A stretch of 64,000 nt of DNA from Hibiscus mutabilis (Eukaryota > Streptophyta > Magnoliopsida > Malvales > Malvaceae): assembly GCA_019671005.1 (NCBI GenBank), contig CM033726.1:5215213-5279212 (forward strand), read 5' to 3'. The position numbers were made by a program, and so were the translations under genes. Below, in pieces: positions 1 to 12,215 of the stretch (the stretch's first letter is position 1; each line of letters opens with the position of its first letter). The notes under the pieces are model-generated. The model did not search any database, had not been told where the DNA came from, and saw nothing but the letters and a program-made list of their open reading frames with translations.

Positions 1-2
1 CT

Positions 3-107
3 TCACCTCAAGCCAGTAGAGCCCAAAGATCTTACCACAAACTGTTCAAGAAACAGAAGGGAAGGAGCCAAAGAGAATCCTAATGGAAAGAATATAGAAA
101 TAGCCAT
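3..107 (-). CDS. Possible small ORF or first exon at the window edge
   Basis: An ATG at 107 opens a minus-strand frame of 34 codons that ends in a TGA at 5-3. Its start is hydrophobic, like a signal peptide or membrane segment. A GTAAGA at about codon 25 could be a splice donor, which would make this the first exon of a gene lying outside the window. A TA-rich run at 153-186 upstream could act as a TATA region. I do not recognise the protein, and a chance ORF is quite possible. Confidence 0.2.
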   Translation of the reverse strand: MAISIFFPLGFSLAPSLLFLEQFVVRSLGSTGLR

Positions 108-147
108 AGGAGAGGAGTTGGAAAACTATTAGAACTTAGTTTTGTGT

Positions 148-152
<5 letters not shown>

Positions 153-186
<34 letters not shown>
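153..186. repeat. (TA)n microsatellite
   Basis: This is an uninterrupted run of about 17 TA dinucleotides. The sequence from 187 to about 1430 is AT-rich and I see no gene or clear repeat in it. Confidence 0.9.
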
Positions 187-188
<2 letters not shown>

Positions 189-1438
189 TATCATTCCACC
201 CGATAATAAACCATATATAAACAACTTTAATGACGCGACGTCATGTTGTATATTTTTGTAGAAAAGTTGGACTAGGCATAGACTCCTCCACAATAAATGT
301 CAGCCCATACATATTATAAGTAACTCCGTCTGCATTTTGGTCCACAATGAACATGAAAATCCAACCCTTCTCTTCTTTTCAGTCAGAAAATTCAACCTTT
401 GTCTATTTAGCCCATAACTTTGGGCTTTTTTTTCTCTCCAACTTCTGGGTTTTTTTCAATAATTAAATTACAGCTCATAACAATAATCATCATCATGTTT
501 GTTGGTCGAAAGCATAACTACATTTAGATTTTCTTCCATATCAAGTGGTATACTTTGCAATTTTTAAAAGGAAAAATCCAAAATATATTTTTTGGAATTG
601 TTTAGAAGTTGGATTTGGATATGAATCAGATAGGGGATACCCACACCAAACTTTATAAATATATAGGCAAATTAAGATATTGAATTATTTTGTGAGGTTG
701 GTATTTGTCAAATCCACTCAAATTAAAAAACTCTATTTATTCTTAAATTGCTTATTTTTAACTATTGAATTTAAAATTTTAGAATTACCAACAAACAGTT
801 TCTAATTCAAAAAAATGAATAAATGATTCAAATACAGATTTCAAATTTAAAAGTTGAAAAGAAAAAAAAAACTATAATAGCTTAGTCCATGACCATGCAT
901 AAGGACTTGAATTGCATGTGCCTCTTTTAATTGCTTAGTCCTGTGTAATTAAGCCTTGGCTTCATTTTCATTTAAAACACTAAGTAAATATGAAAAGAAA
1001 AAGGAAAGGGAAAAGTTCATTTTTTAGGGAAAATTACATAAAATGTAATGGGTATATCTAATTAATGGTTCTATTCTATATCGCTTTTTAAAAGCGTTTT
1101 GGGTACTCGAATATTTGTGGATATTTAATTTATTTTCATTAATATATTGTGGATTCATATGATAATTTGGCGAAGCTTCCTCCACCGCTTATTGGATTGC
1201 TGCGAACGTTTTTGGAAAGTTTTAGCTCTCTCTTCAGATTCAGAAGGCAATTTTGGGGGCTCCATTTCAAATAGGCCTGCTTCGTCTTCACTACTCTCAT
1301 TTGATTTGATAAACAACAAAAATATTGTGGTTTATTCTTTAAATCACATGCGATTGTGATACAAGAATTGAATTCGATAAGTGAAGTTAGGTAAGTAGCT
1401 TAAGTTAACAGATATGGTTTGAAAAATTATCAAAAACA

Positions 1439-2950
1439 ATGAGCGAAAGGAGTGACAGACGTCGGCGATGCTGGACTATCTTTGTGGGTCATCTTTCGGA
1501 TCAGATTCATTGGAAGGGAGTGTGGCAGGTATTTGATCGACACAGACAAGTGATTGATGTCTTTGTTTCGATGAAAAGAGCAAGAGATGGTTCGCGGTTT
1601 GGATTTGTTCGTATGAGGACAGAGATGGAGGCTAGGCACGTTATTGAACGTTTGCATGGTAAGTGAATATATGGATCACAGATTATTGTCGGTTTCGCTC
1701 GTGAAGTGTCTTGAGATTACTATTAGAAACGAAAAGATAGAGCGGGGTTGAAGAGTGTGAAAGAGTTGAAGGCGCAGTTTGGGAAGGCACAAGAGGAGAA
1801 GCAGATTTGGGTTGTACAGGGTGTGATCGCCACAAATAAAGTTGAGGTTTTGCAAAGAGTGCGATCGCGTGGCGTCGGTTCCCAATTGGAATCGCAGTGT
1901 TGGCGAGGGAATTAAAGGCGGCGGAGGTTGAAGGTCTTTCAATAATGCGTATTGCGAGGTCTCGAATATTGTTAATGTTTACGAGTCTAGAGGTTAGAAG
2001 ACGAGTTCTCGGCAATATGGCACTTGATAAATGGTTTACAAGTGTGTGAAATTGGGTACCTGGTTTGGATTCGAGGAATTGACGTGTGTAGTTAGCTATT
2101 AGTGGACAGTCGATGCATGTCTGGTCGCGAGAGACTTTTGATGATGTGGCTTTACTTTGGGGAAGTATGATCAGATGTGATGACTTAAGTCTTGAGCCAC
2201 ATTCATTCGAACGAGGACAGATTCTCATTGAGACCTCACAATTGGAGCAGATTGATGAGGTTATAGAAATACAAGTACATGGCGAGGCATTTCGAGCACA
2301 TGTGATGGAGATAGAACCATCTGTAGATCAACTAGTGTGTGCCAATTGTGAAGGGGCATGTAAGTCTGATGAGGAGAGTGTTGATGATGAGCTGCAATCG
2401 GATGATGGTGTCAAGGATCAGAAGGTAATGGAATGTAGGGAACACAAGCATTGTGCTTCGAGTGAGCGGATGGAGGATGTGGAGTGTGATAGAGAGGTAT
2501 CATGTGAGCAGTTTAGTCCTCGGAGGGATAATGCACAACACAAAAATTTAGATATTAGTATAGTACCGTATTGGCGAGATAATCAGTTGTGAAATGTACA
2601 AGAACTGGTTGAGGAACATGTGAGCGGTGGAACGGCACACTTGGGGGATCATACTGCGGATGAGGAGGTAGGATTAGCGTCGAGAGTCGAGCCTATGGAG
2701 GTGCGTGAGGTAGATAGTGGATTGGGGCAGAATGAAATGGCATTGTTTAATTGTCCGGTGCAATATGCCTCGGTGAATTTAGAGGCTGGTGTTAGTAGGC
2801 CAATGGTTACCAGTTCTGATATCCCTGTGGAGCCTATAGCAGTACTCAATTCTGAGGACTCTAAGCAGGAGAAATGTGCAAATGTAGAACAATTAACAAC
2901 CAAAAAGGGAAAACATCTCAGGAGAAGGTTAGCAACATTGGGGATTCGCT
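1439..2950 (+). pseudogene. LINE ORF1-like RRM protein, broken
   Basis: The first 75 codons (ATG 1439) read as an RNA-recognition motif: W-T-I-F-V-G-H-L near the start for RNP2, and R-F-G-F-V-R about 50 residues later for RNP1. A stop at 1664-1666 and a frameshift then interrupt it. The last RRM strand continues in another frame (about 1670-1710). A second block at 2113-2592 (F-D-D-V-A-L-L-W-G followed by S-F-E-R-G-Q-I-L-I-E) resembles the DUF4283-like half of plant LINE ORF1 proteins. From about 2593 to 2950 the frame is acidic, low complexity and again broken by stops. The domain order fits RNA-binding ORF1 proteins of plant LINEs; assignment to that class is inference from the pattern. Confidence 0.5.
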
Positions 2951-3189
2951 GAAGGGACCAACATCTAAATCAAAGTCGATACAACAACGAGAGGATATCC
3001 TAACGGAGGCACGTGAAACGGTCCAGCTTGGTCGGTTGATAGGGGCTCGCACTATTGGAAACGATGAGGAAATTGTGAAGGATATTGCAAAGATTATAGA
3101 AGAGCAGGAAAGAGGGTGTTAGGAGTCACGTTGCGTGTGCTGTCGTGGAACACGGGGGTGTTAGGTTCTTCGGCGACACAAAAATTGGT

Positions 3190-3530
3190 GTAGAAGACAC
3201 TACAATTACATGGTTGTGATTCAATCTCTCGGGAGGCTAACATGTTTGCGGATGTATTGGCAAATGGGGTATAACTCGTATAGCTTGGTTTCAAATGCCT
3301 AATGATTCAGACCGTTTTTCCCTACCTATGTTGCATTTTATCTTTAATGATGGTATTTTGTGATTAAGGGTGTGTTGTGTGACATGTGGAACGTTTGTTG
3401 GGTCCATAACAGGGTGAGATTGTGTTCTGGTTTTTGCGGACGTGCTTGCAAAACAAGGGGTCGATAGGGAGTCGATATTCTCGGATGGATTTGCCAATGT
3501 GGGGCTTCCCAGTTGTCTCAACAATTAGCT
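3190..3530 (+). pseudogene. RNase H C-terminal remnants of LINE ORF2
   Basis: Two short plus-strand stretches read R-E-A-N-M-F-A-D-V-L-A and V-F-A-D-V-L-A-K-Q-G-V-D-R-E. This is the conserved C-terminal end of RNase H domains in plant non-LTR elements. Both sit in interrupted frames. Having two copies about 200 bp apart suggests a duplication or a second nested fragment. No catalytic D-E-D set is visible. Confidence 0.45.
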
Positions 3531-3996
3531 TGCCACGGCAATTGACTTGCCTCGGTTAACTTGCCATGGCATTTGGCTTGTCATAGTAATGTGTGGCTGT
3601 TGGGTGCCTTGGCTGGGCGTCATGGTTGGCAGCTACAACGTGGTGACTTGTTGTTGCAACGTGTGGGGTTATGAAAGGTTGTGGCTGTGGGTGGTTTGGT
3701 TCGGTTGCGAAGGATGTTGGAGTTAGGGGGTGTTGGGTGATTGGAGTTGTTTTTGGCTTTGGGCGTCTGCTGTTGGGATTGGCATTGGGGTGTTGTTGCT
3801 TTTTGGTTCGAACATTTGTCCGTGTTTGTGTTTCGGGGTGTTGTTTTGGTATTTTGTTTTCTCGTTGGATAACATGGTCATATGGTACTCTTTTCCTCCA
3901 TTTAGGCTTAGGGGGTTTTAATGAGGCCTATGACCATGTCTCAGATTATATGATTTCCCTTAATAAAACCATACTTTCTTGCTGATAAAAATAAGT

Positions 3997-4628
3997 GTTT
4001 TGGGTTAAAGTTATTTTCGGGACCAAAAGTAATGTAAAATATATAATTTTCGTAAACACTTTTCAATAAAATTAATCACATATTTTCATTTATATCGTCT
4101 ATTCTTTTACATTTTCAAAAACAATGCTTAAAATATACAATTTATCTATTTAAAAATATTTTTAAATGTTAAACACTTAAATTTTAAAATAAACAATCTA
4201 AAAACACTTTTTCACTGCACTTTTCAAAAGTAACGTCAAATTGAACATTTAAAATTTTAAACATCATTGTTGCACTGATATAAAAATCCAATATATAAGT
4301 TATACATTGAATAATTTGGAAGGAGTTGATACGTGGGATCATTACAATTGCACTTTTCAAGAGATGCCATTAAATTGATGTCAAATCTTATGCTCCTACT
4401 ACATATGTTGTTGGAGAATGACTCGTGACTTTGAAACAATGGCAAACAGAAAAAAGAACATAAAAGATAAAAGTGCAATCCACATTCCTATGGGTAAGCA
4501 ACCAAACTAATTATTTGAGTTTACAACACATTAAATTCCAGCCTCTATTTTTTCAAATTCTTTCTATATTTTCCAGACTTTTTTTGTTTCCCTCCCGATT
4601 TTTTTGGATTTTGTCATGATTAATTCAG
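3997..4628. other. AT-rich intergenic stretch, nothing recognised
   Basis: Short ORFs here show no domain signature, and no long direct or inverted repeat was seen. Confidence 0.5.
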
Positions 4629-4757
4629 ATCAAACCGCGTCGCATACCTCGCTTTGATGAGTGAGTCTCCCAGCAAGAATTTTCTACATACACAAAACCT
4701 CAAACCCGATATCTGCTTAAGCGATACCAAGCTACTTACCACTTGGACCAACCATGT
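4629..4757 (-). mobile_element. tRNA-derived SINE, family 1, copy A
   Basis: Read on the minus strand from 4757, the copy has an A-box-like TGGTCCAAGTGGTAAG. A degenerate B-box follows in the place of GTTCGAGTC. The body contains CTGGGAGACTCACTCATCAAAG and ends near GCGACGCGG. The same order occurs in the copies at 5206-5385 and 24955-25083. Family name unknown. Confidence 0.6.
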
Positions 4758-5205
4758 CTCTATTTTCCAACCTATTTTAAAGAGAAAAAAAAACAAGTCT
4801 TACAATTCTCACTACATATGTATTATTAAATTTAATCATCCAAGTTGATAGGATGTGTAAGTAGTTATTAAAGTAATTTAAAATTAAAATTAAATTGATA
4901 ATACATACAAGTAACGAAGATAAAAATAAGCAATTATACCAACTTTTTAACCGCGATATCATTTAAATAATTAAGTGATATGATTGATAAAATTAAATAA
5001 AATAGAACCTCTCAAGTTCTAATAGTTAAATGACTATAGAGACATTTTACCCTAAAATAAAATATTCATTTGAACAAAAAGAAAGATTCTTGAGCTACAA
5101 ACCAAAATCATTAAACATGGAATGTAGTTACTAAAAGCCATTGAAAAGTTTTCAAAAGATTGTGGAGATGATAAACTCAAACAAAGGGTTTTCTGTTAAC
5201 TAACG

Positions 5206-5385
5206 GGTTGGGTCAAGTAGTAAGCAGTTTGATATCGTTTAAACAAGTCTCGAGGTTAAGGCCTTGCATATGTAGAAAATACCCATTGAAAGACTCACCC
5301 AGCAAAATTAAGTATGCGACGCGAGTCAGTTCAGATCAGTCAAGACAAAATCCTAGAGAACCAGGAGAAAAAACAAAAAAAAACT
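5206..5385 (+). mobile_element. tRNA-derived SINE, family 1, copy C
   Basis: This plus-strand copy has the A-box region GGTCAAGTAGTAAGCAG, then TATCGTTTAAACAAGTCTCG. The B-box region GAGGTTAAGGCCTTG follows, then ACTCACCCAGCAAAATTAAG and GCGACGCGAG. An A-rich tail ends it at about 5365-5385. It is more diverged in the B box than copy A. The sequence from 5386 to 6100 holds nothing I recognise. Confidence 0.6.
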
Positions 5386-6103
5386 AATTTTCTGTTAAAA
5401 CGTCTTGACTATGCTTTCATCACCAAAACTTTAGCCTCATCTTTTGCCGAAGCATAACAACCAAGAAAATTTTGTAAAATGGCGACTTTAATGAATTTCT
5501 TCAACGAAAAATTGCCACCTGCTGCCTTTGGTTCTGACTATTGATGTTGATTTGAGTTAATCCAATTTGTGTCATTAAATCCAAATCAATGGAACAATTA
5601 AAATTATATGACAAATTATTAAGTAATATGTCAACTTAATATTTATTTAGGATTAAATTATGAAAGAAAATATGTACAAGCAAACTTGCTGGCACTTGAT
5701 GAAAATTGGGATTTTTTATATTAGTTTTTGCATGACCCCTCCTTTGAAATATATTAATAAGTATTACGTTTATTTAGTTTTTAAAATTTTATAATTATCC
5801 ATTATATTTATTGTACGTATACATATAAATTTAAATAGTCAATTTGTTGCATAATTAAATGATGCATGACAACGGGAAATGTGGTTTTTGTAGATAAAAG
5901 ATGAAGAAAAATAATACAACAAAATGGTGGGGAATGCTTGGAAGCAACTGCGAGGAATATTTATAGGTAGATTTCGATTCTACTTTGAATTTTATTCCAA
6001 TACTATTTTTAACATATATTTATTTCCTACACGTATCTTTCTAGATGAAGACAATGGGGAATGATAAAACTCAAACTTAATATAACTAAATAGGATAAGA
6101 TGC

Positions 6104-6296
6104 ACTTACACAGATGTAAAACTCGTAGTTTTATACGTTTTTTGGATGAGTCAAATAGATGGCTGAGATTAATTTTTTTTTACTTTTTTTCAAGTGATAA
6201 TCTTCACATAACACACTGTTAATCTCAGCCATCCATTTTATCCATCCAACGATCTAAAAAACGTGTAAAAATTAAAAACTTTTACGCTGTATAACT
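6104..6296. mobile_element. Small inverted-repeat MITE
   Basis: Two arms of about 70 bp run inward, each ending in ATGGCTGAGATTAA. The outer parts match imperfectly (GTAAAACTCGTAGTTTTATACG against its decayed complement). A T-rich loop lies between them. No duplication could be fixed at the ends. Confidence 0.55.
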
Positions 6297-6362
6297 GGAT
6301 CCTCTCTAAATAAATATATTTATAAAAACTAACTTAATAAATCATTATAGGTAGAGCGAAAG

Positions 6363-6679
6363 GCTTAAATGAAAAATAAGTGCCCAAAGTATGCTTTTTT
6401 TGAATTTTAGGTGCCTAAAGTATATTATTGTAGAAATAGGTATCCAAAGTTTCAAAAGTTATATATTTAGGTGCCTAACGTATTTTTTTATAAAAAAAGG
6501 TGCCCAAAGTTTCAAAAATTATAATTTTAGGTACCCCAAATATGTCACGTGTCAAACAATGATTGGTTAAAAAAATTTAACACCCATTAACGATCATGCA
6601 CCTAAATTATAATTTTTGAAACTTTAGGCACCTAAAATTCGAAAAAAGAATATGCTTTAAAACCTATTTTTAATTAAGC
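6363..6679. mobile_element. Inverted-repeat MITE with GGCTTAA termini
   Basis: The left end reads GGCTTAAATGAAAAATAAG and the right end, in complement, GGCTTAATTAAAAATAGG. The motif GAATTTTAGGTGCCTAAAG occurs in inverted orientation near both ends and is repeated inside. No coding capacity. Confidence 0.6.
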
Positions 6680-6848
6680 CAAAAAAACATTTGAATACAA
6701 ATGGTAAAACTACATACAAGTCCTTATAAAATTTATAAAAAACTATATATCAAAGCAAGCTAAAATGCATTTTTGACCAATGACGATTACTTGTGAATTT
6801 AGTTTAATTTAGGTAGATTTGAAAAAAAAGTATATTTAGCTTTTTTTA

Positions 6849-7614
6849 GGGTAAACTACATCAATAGTCACCGAACTATGGTTTCTTTCCTATTTTGGTC
6901 ACCGAACTATTTTTTTGACAAAAACATCACTAACGTTATGTTTCCTTCCTATTTTAGTCACTAAACTATTTTTTTGGCAAAAACATCACTAACGTTATGT
7001 TTCCTTCCTATTTTGGTCACCTGCTGTTAAAAACTTAACGATTTTGCTGACGTGGAATTTTATTTTTTTAATTTTCCATGTCATTTCTTCTCTCTCCTCA
7101 TAAGCAATATATGTTATTTTATAATATTTTTATTCAAACTAACAGGATGGTGACACATGTCACTGCCTATTAGTGGAATAAAAGGAATAAAAAATCAAGC
7201 CCTTATGCAGCCAGAGAGATTCGACTAATAGGCAGTTACACGTGTCACCATCTCTCTGGCTGCATAAGGGGCTTGATTTTTCATTCCTTTTATTCCACTA
7301 ATAGGCAGTGATACGTGTCACCATCCTGCTAGTTTGAATAAAAATATTATAAAATAACATATATTGCTTACGAGGAGAGAGAAGAAATGACATGGAAAAT
7401 TAAAAAAATAAAATAAAATTCCACATCAGCAAAACCGTTAAGTTTTTAACGGCCGGTGACCAAAATAGGAAGGAAACATAACGTTAGTGATGTTTTTGCG
7501 GTGACCAAAATAGGAAGGAAACATAACGTTAGTGATGTTTTTGCCAAAAAAAATAGTTCGGCGACCAAAATAGGAAAGAAACCATAGTTCGGTGAATACT
7601 GGTGTAGTTTACCC
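6849..7614. mobile_element. Foldback MULE-type MITE, 766 bp
   Basis: Almost the whole element is an inverted repeat. The left arm starts GGGTAAACTACATC and the right arm ends GTAGTTTACCC. Both arms carry copies of CCGAACTATGG, CTATTTTGGTCACC and AACGTTATGTTTCC; the inner arms carry CCTATTAGTGGAATAAAAGG. It is a near full-length relative of 26111-26798. The flanking 9-mers (6840-6848 and 7615-7623) match only partly, so the duplication is decayed here. Short ORFs inside are arm sequence, not genes. Confidence 0.8.
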
Positions 7615-7894
7615 TTTTTATTGATTTTCTTTATATAGATTATAATAATCTCAACATCCATTTGATTAGCATAAACTCGATTAAAAATATAAATAATAAA
7701 AAATATTATATTTAAGCAAATTATTTTTCTACTATACGAAAAATTGTTTATTTATTTTATTTAGTTACATTTTCACTTAATAATTTTCGATTTCATAATT
7801 TAGCAGTATTTTTTTAAGTATTTGAACTCTAATTTAGTCTAAAACTTTGTAGTTATAGTTTTAACGTAAAATATAAATTGTCAACAAGTAAAAA

Positions 7895-8602
7895 AATGCG
7901 CAAGTTGGTGCAATGGTTAGGTGTGGGATGTCTTTATAGATGACCTAAGTTTAAATTCTAACTTTTATTGTATTTACATTTTGGTCACCCAATTTTAAAC
8001 ATTTTTTATTTTGCCATGTAACTTTCAAATTTTGTTTTTGTCACCAGAACGACAATAGTAAAACACTACAGTTTTTTGTAGTTTCATTTATAAAATTGAC
8101 CTAATACTTCACTCTTCTTCGTCTTGGTTGACATCCTTCCTTACCATCGTTCGATCATCGCCAACCATTGTTTGCAACATAGTTGGTACCAAAACACTAT
8201 CCCTTCTCCCATTTTTCTTCTTCTCCACTTGATTCTTTGAAATCAACAAAACTCAAATCAAAGTTTCGACGTTATCTTGGTTTATATGTAATCTCAACTG
8301 TTTGATCATGGCGAAATCGAGTTATATTGTTTTCTCCTCTTTTTTGACCTCTCCACCGGTCAGATTTGGAAGAAAATACTTTGGCGTCGGTGAATCAAAT
8401 GGAGTCTGAAATTTTGGGTTTGAAAAGAAAGTTTCAGAGACTTTTTTCATACATTTATCAAAGAATTTAAACGGCATTAGACACTTAATGGCTGAGTGAC
8501 AAAAAAGAATGAAGTTCGAAAGTTGGGTGGTAAAATAAAAAAGTTGAGTAGCTAAACCAAAAAACAAAGACAAAGTTGAGTGACTAAAAATATAGTTTAC
8601 CC
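7895..8602. mobile_element. tRNA-like head next to an inverted-repeat element
   Basis: At 7895-7975 a tRNA-like segment has the A-box region TTGGTGCAATGGTTAGG and a degenerate B box (AAGTTTAAATTCT), as in SINE heads. Immediately after, 7970-8045 and the complement of 8500-8602 form imperfect arms of about 70 bp containing GGTCACCCAA, TTTTTTATTTTGCC and AACTTTC; the right arm ends GTTTACCC. It looks like a decayed relative of the GGGTAAA-ended MITEs with a SINE fragment at one edge. Confidence 0.4.
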
Positions 8603-11058
8603 TTAATTATAAGTACCAAATGATTATTTCAACCCATGCTTGGAACTACATTAAATTAAAAACGGCCCCTTGTTTTAGCCATGTAAAAGCCGACTCAAAA
8701 CAGTATTAACCTAATTTATAACGAATAATTAAGCAAAATAGAACATTCAGATTTTATTAATTGATTATATTATGTGGTATTTTATTTTTTAAGCAAAGAC
8801 AAACGTAAAAAACACACCCTTGTATATGTATTACGTTATATAAAGAATGAAAATAAAACAACAAAGAACTGCTGAATTGTTTAAAAGAAAACTTCTTATA
8901 TAAATTAATTTCCTTTCGTAAAATGATTTGTTTAATTACACAAAATTAAAAAAATGATATGATTAGAAAATGAATTTAAAATTTCAGATTTAAATTTTAT
9001 TTGTTCCATATATTGGAAGAATGCAATGTGTACATCATACACAATTTTTTTATTAACAAGAAGAATATCACCTCATGCCTCATCAAAAAAAAACCTTAAA
9101 CCTAGTCGGAGACATAAATTAATTATGTTTATTTATTCAAAAGGTATTGAACAAAAATTCAAACGAATAATATATATAGGTATTTTAAAGTTAACACTAA
9201 ATAGTATTTAACAAATCAATAATATGATAACTAACCATGAACACTAGATATATACTCCATATTTTATCAGATAATGTATAATACTCTTAAAATCTAACTT
9301 CTCAAACCATATCATATTTCTTTCTTGGATTCATAAAGAATGTGAAAGGTCTGGTTGGTAAGTTGTTATATCAAATGTTGTTGTCAAAAAGTTTAATGCA
9401 TTATTTAGACATTATTTTAATTGATTTTATTTTTAATTAGAAATAATTTAATAACTTTTAATTATAAATAATATTAAATATTAATAAATAGGACCAAATT
9501 GAAAGAATGTCTAAATAATGAGGGTTAATATTTTTTCCAATTAAAATTAAATTGATTGAATGTGTAAATATAGATGATTAAATGTGTTATTATACAAAAT
9601 TTTATAACTGTCATATCACCCATGTAAAGGCATTTAAGACTCAATGGTTATTTTGTAATAAAAACTAAATTTTAATGCTCATATATAACTTTCGAAAGTT
9701 CGATTACTATTTTATATTTCTTGGATAGTTTTTATAGAAGCCATCTTTTCCATTTCATTTTCTTTACTTGCCGAAAACCTAAAGGACGTGTCCACCATCT
9801 CTCTCATTTTCTTCTTCAATTCTCACCCATGTTAATTAAATTACCCATCAAAACTTCATTTAAATCTGTTCAATAAAAGAATTGGGCCATAAATTGAAGA
9901 AAAAAATGGAAGAGAAAAGAATGGGTTCGGCGATAAATAGGAAGTAATAGAGAGAGTGAAGGTAAGTGAAATTTACTCATGAATATCTTCATCTTAAATA
10001 TATATAAAAAAATCATTTGAATGCATTATTTTAGGTTAATTTTGGGTATTGTTCAATTTTGAAGATGAGAAAGAAAGAGAAATCAAGGGAAAAGATAAGA
10101 TGAAGGTTGAAGAAAAGATTTGGAGACATTTTGAAGCTATTATGAGTAGAAATTGGTATGTGTTTATTTATTTCAATTTGCCTTGAATTTTTCTTATATG
10201 TGATATATTCTTAGGATAAATACTAATGGAAATAAGTTTGAATATTATGTATATATTAACTATGAAATGACTTTTGATATATAAACCTTATAGAATTATG
10301 GTTTTGAAAACATTAAACAAATGGATGATTATTATGAAAAGTACTTTGAATGTGTTTGTGTTAACATGTAAAATTGGGAGTTTTTGGAATGTTAGACTAG
10401 ATCAAAACTTTGTTTTGGAATGGACATGTGATAATTGTATATCGAAGTGGATGGGAGTTACACAATGTAAAAATTGAAAGTTTTTAATCTATATTTATCC
10501 AATGATCTTAAATTAATGTAATTGTGTAAATGAATCATGCTTCTCTATATATAGCAAGCATTGATGTCAATCTAGTTTGATTTCGTGATAGAAATTTTAA
10601 GAATTATGTGAACTGTATAATTTGATCTAATTTTGAAATTAGAGAATACAACCACATATGAATACTGAATAGAGAAATGAAAAGGAAATTGATTTCGGAA
10701 CGTAATTATCTCTCTGCTTAATAAAAAAATAAATTAATTTTCATAACATGTGCATTTAAGGCATTTTGAAATTTCGTTTAAATGTGAGTACATGAATTAC
10801 AAGTTACAGAAATGATGTTTCTTTACCCTAGTAAACTTGGTAGAAATTGGGATTGTATATACTTGGCATGCTAACGTGGACACATTACAGAATTGTGTAC
10901 AGAGTATATATTGGATAGTTAGGTGGCATTGTTGCCATAAATTGGAGTAGGGGGCACATTGTAGTACTGTGTATATATTCTATGTATTGGATAGTTGGGT
11001 TGCATTCTTGTTACATATTGGAGAGTTGGTGAAATTACATATATATATGTGTTATATT
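8603..11058. other. Gene-free stretch with a decayed MITE piece
   Basis: Most of this stretch is AT-rich with no recognisable gene. 9480-9735 matches, in degraded form, one half of the MITE at 31311-31756: a stretch around TGTAACTATCAC/ATAACTGTCATATCACC, followed by a run near AAACTAAATTTTAAT. Confidence 0.45.
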
Positions 11059-11257
11059 TTTGATACACAAGCTTTCATATTTAAGCTATAAAATCTAAAA
11101 CCTAAATCCCTAGCCCTAACACCCTAAAACTCAAACCCTAAACTCTAAATTCTAACCATAAACCTTAAATTCCTAAACCCCTAATCCCTAAATCACAACT
11201 TAAATCTCTAAACCCTAAAATTGAAAGGCTTTAGTTCACACAAACTTGTGTATCAAA
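11059..11257. mobile_element. MITE with telomere-like core, copy 1
   Basis: Perfect 13-bp terminal inverted repeats TTTGATACACAAG / CTTGTGTATCAAA enclose a core of degenerate CCCTAAA-type units (CCCTAAAC, CCCTAGCC, CCTAAATTC and similar). Related copies are at 18736-18980 and 35978-36217. Confidence 0.7.
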
Positions 11258-12089
11258 GTATTTTCCTCTCTCTATATATAAAACTTTTATCGACGTAGCA
11301 TTATTTTATGTTTGAATATACAAAAGTTATATTTATCTAATATAAAAGTAAATGGATGTATTTATCTTTTATAATGTATATTCTGGGAAGTCTATGAATT
11401 GTTATTTAGATTTTTTTTGAACAATTTTTACCTAAGGGAGGGTGAAGGGAATTTTGCTCCTAATGAGTCTTGAACTTACAACCTAGGGGAAGGGGAAGGT
11501 GTTAACTGAGAGTTTTAACTACCTGCTCTAGAGATTGTTGAACATTATTTAGAAATCGATTTTCTTAAACATTGATGGATATTTATATTAGCCTATTGAG
11601 TTGACATATGATTTGCTTTTCCTATGGTTATGAATATAATGTTGTAGTTATCGAATTAGAGTAGGTAAGGAGCGCATAGTTAATTAATTGATTAGTTAAT
11701 GTGGAATTTATCAATGCAAATCCAATTAACAAACATTTACTCTAATTCAAATCCCTTCTAAATATTAAAAGCAAGTGGTCGTTGGTTGGTTTTAATGCGT
11801 ATAATATTTTGCATGGAACATTTATATATTCAAATTCGTGTTGTATTGTATCTAATATCTATTCATCTTAAAAAACGATTCTATCTTTTAGTATTTGTCG
11901 TAAGTATCTATCTAAATTTATATGTATATATATGAGGTTTAATTACTGTTACAAAGTGATATACTTTTGAATGTATTAGATGTTAAATAAATAAAGATAT
12001 GTAATGGTGTTTGTGGCTCAATCGTAACATAATTATTTTTCGATCTAAACCATGTTGTTGTTCCAGAAAGGAGTCAACGGCTCAAACCG

Positions 12090-12215
12090 AAAGTATGTCG
12101 TGCCATTGAGATTTTTGATGAGAATATGCTCTTGTCCGGTACTTTGAAGCGAAACTCTGTGGTATACACGAATGTTCTTGTGTCTGCATTTGGAAGAGTG
12201 AGCGTCGAGTCATAG
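12090..12215 (+). pseudogene. Pentatricopeptide-repeat gene fragment
   Basis: One frame of 41 codons plus a stop carries a PPR-like motif: A-I-E-I-F-D-E, then L-S-G-T-L, then N-S-V-V-Y-T-N and V-S-A-F-G-R. It fits one repeat and the start of the next. There is no start codon with a plausible gene around it, and neighbouring frames are closed, so this is at best a fragment of a PPR gene. Such genes encode organellar RNA-binding proteins. A chance match is possible. Confidence 0.4.

Larger units (their letters stand above)
1430..3996 (+). mobile_element. Decayed LINE-type non-LTR retrotransposon
   Basis: Coding remnants of a plant LINE occur here in the expected order. An RRM-type ORF1 lies at 1439-2950. 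Then come two stretches with the RNase H C-terminal signature (A-D-V-L-A followed by a short basic or polar run) near 3240 and 3450. Last is a 3' tail at about 3880-3996, with the motif S/L-F-P-P-F-R and a TAATAAAA-rich end. The same tail type recurs on the minus strand at 55186-55400. No endonuclease or reverse transcriptase core is visible between ORF1 and the RNase H pieces, so the middle of ORF2 seems deleted. No target-site duplication was found. Confidence 0.6.

Noticed and set aside
7446..7661. ORF with an internal repeated peptide
   Set aside because: It is translated arm sequence of the foldback MITE at 6849-7614.
7900..7980. tRNA gene
   Set aside because: Only A- and B-box-like parts exist; no acceptor or anticodon stem forms, so a SINE head is more likely.
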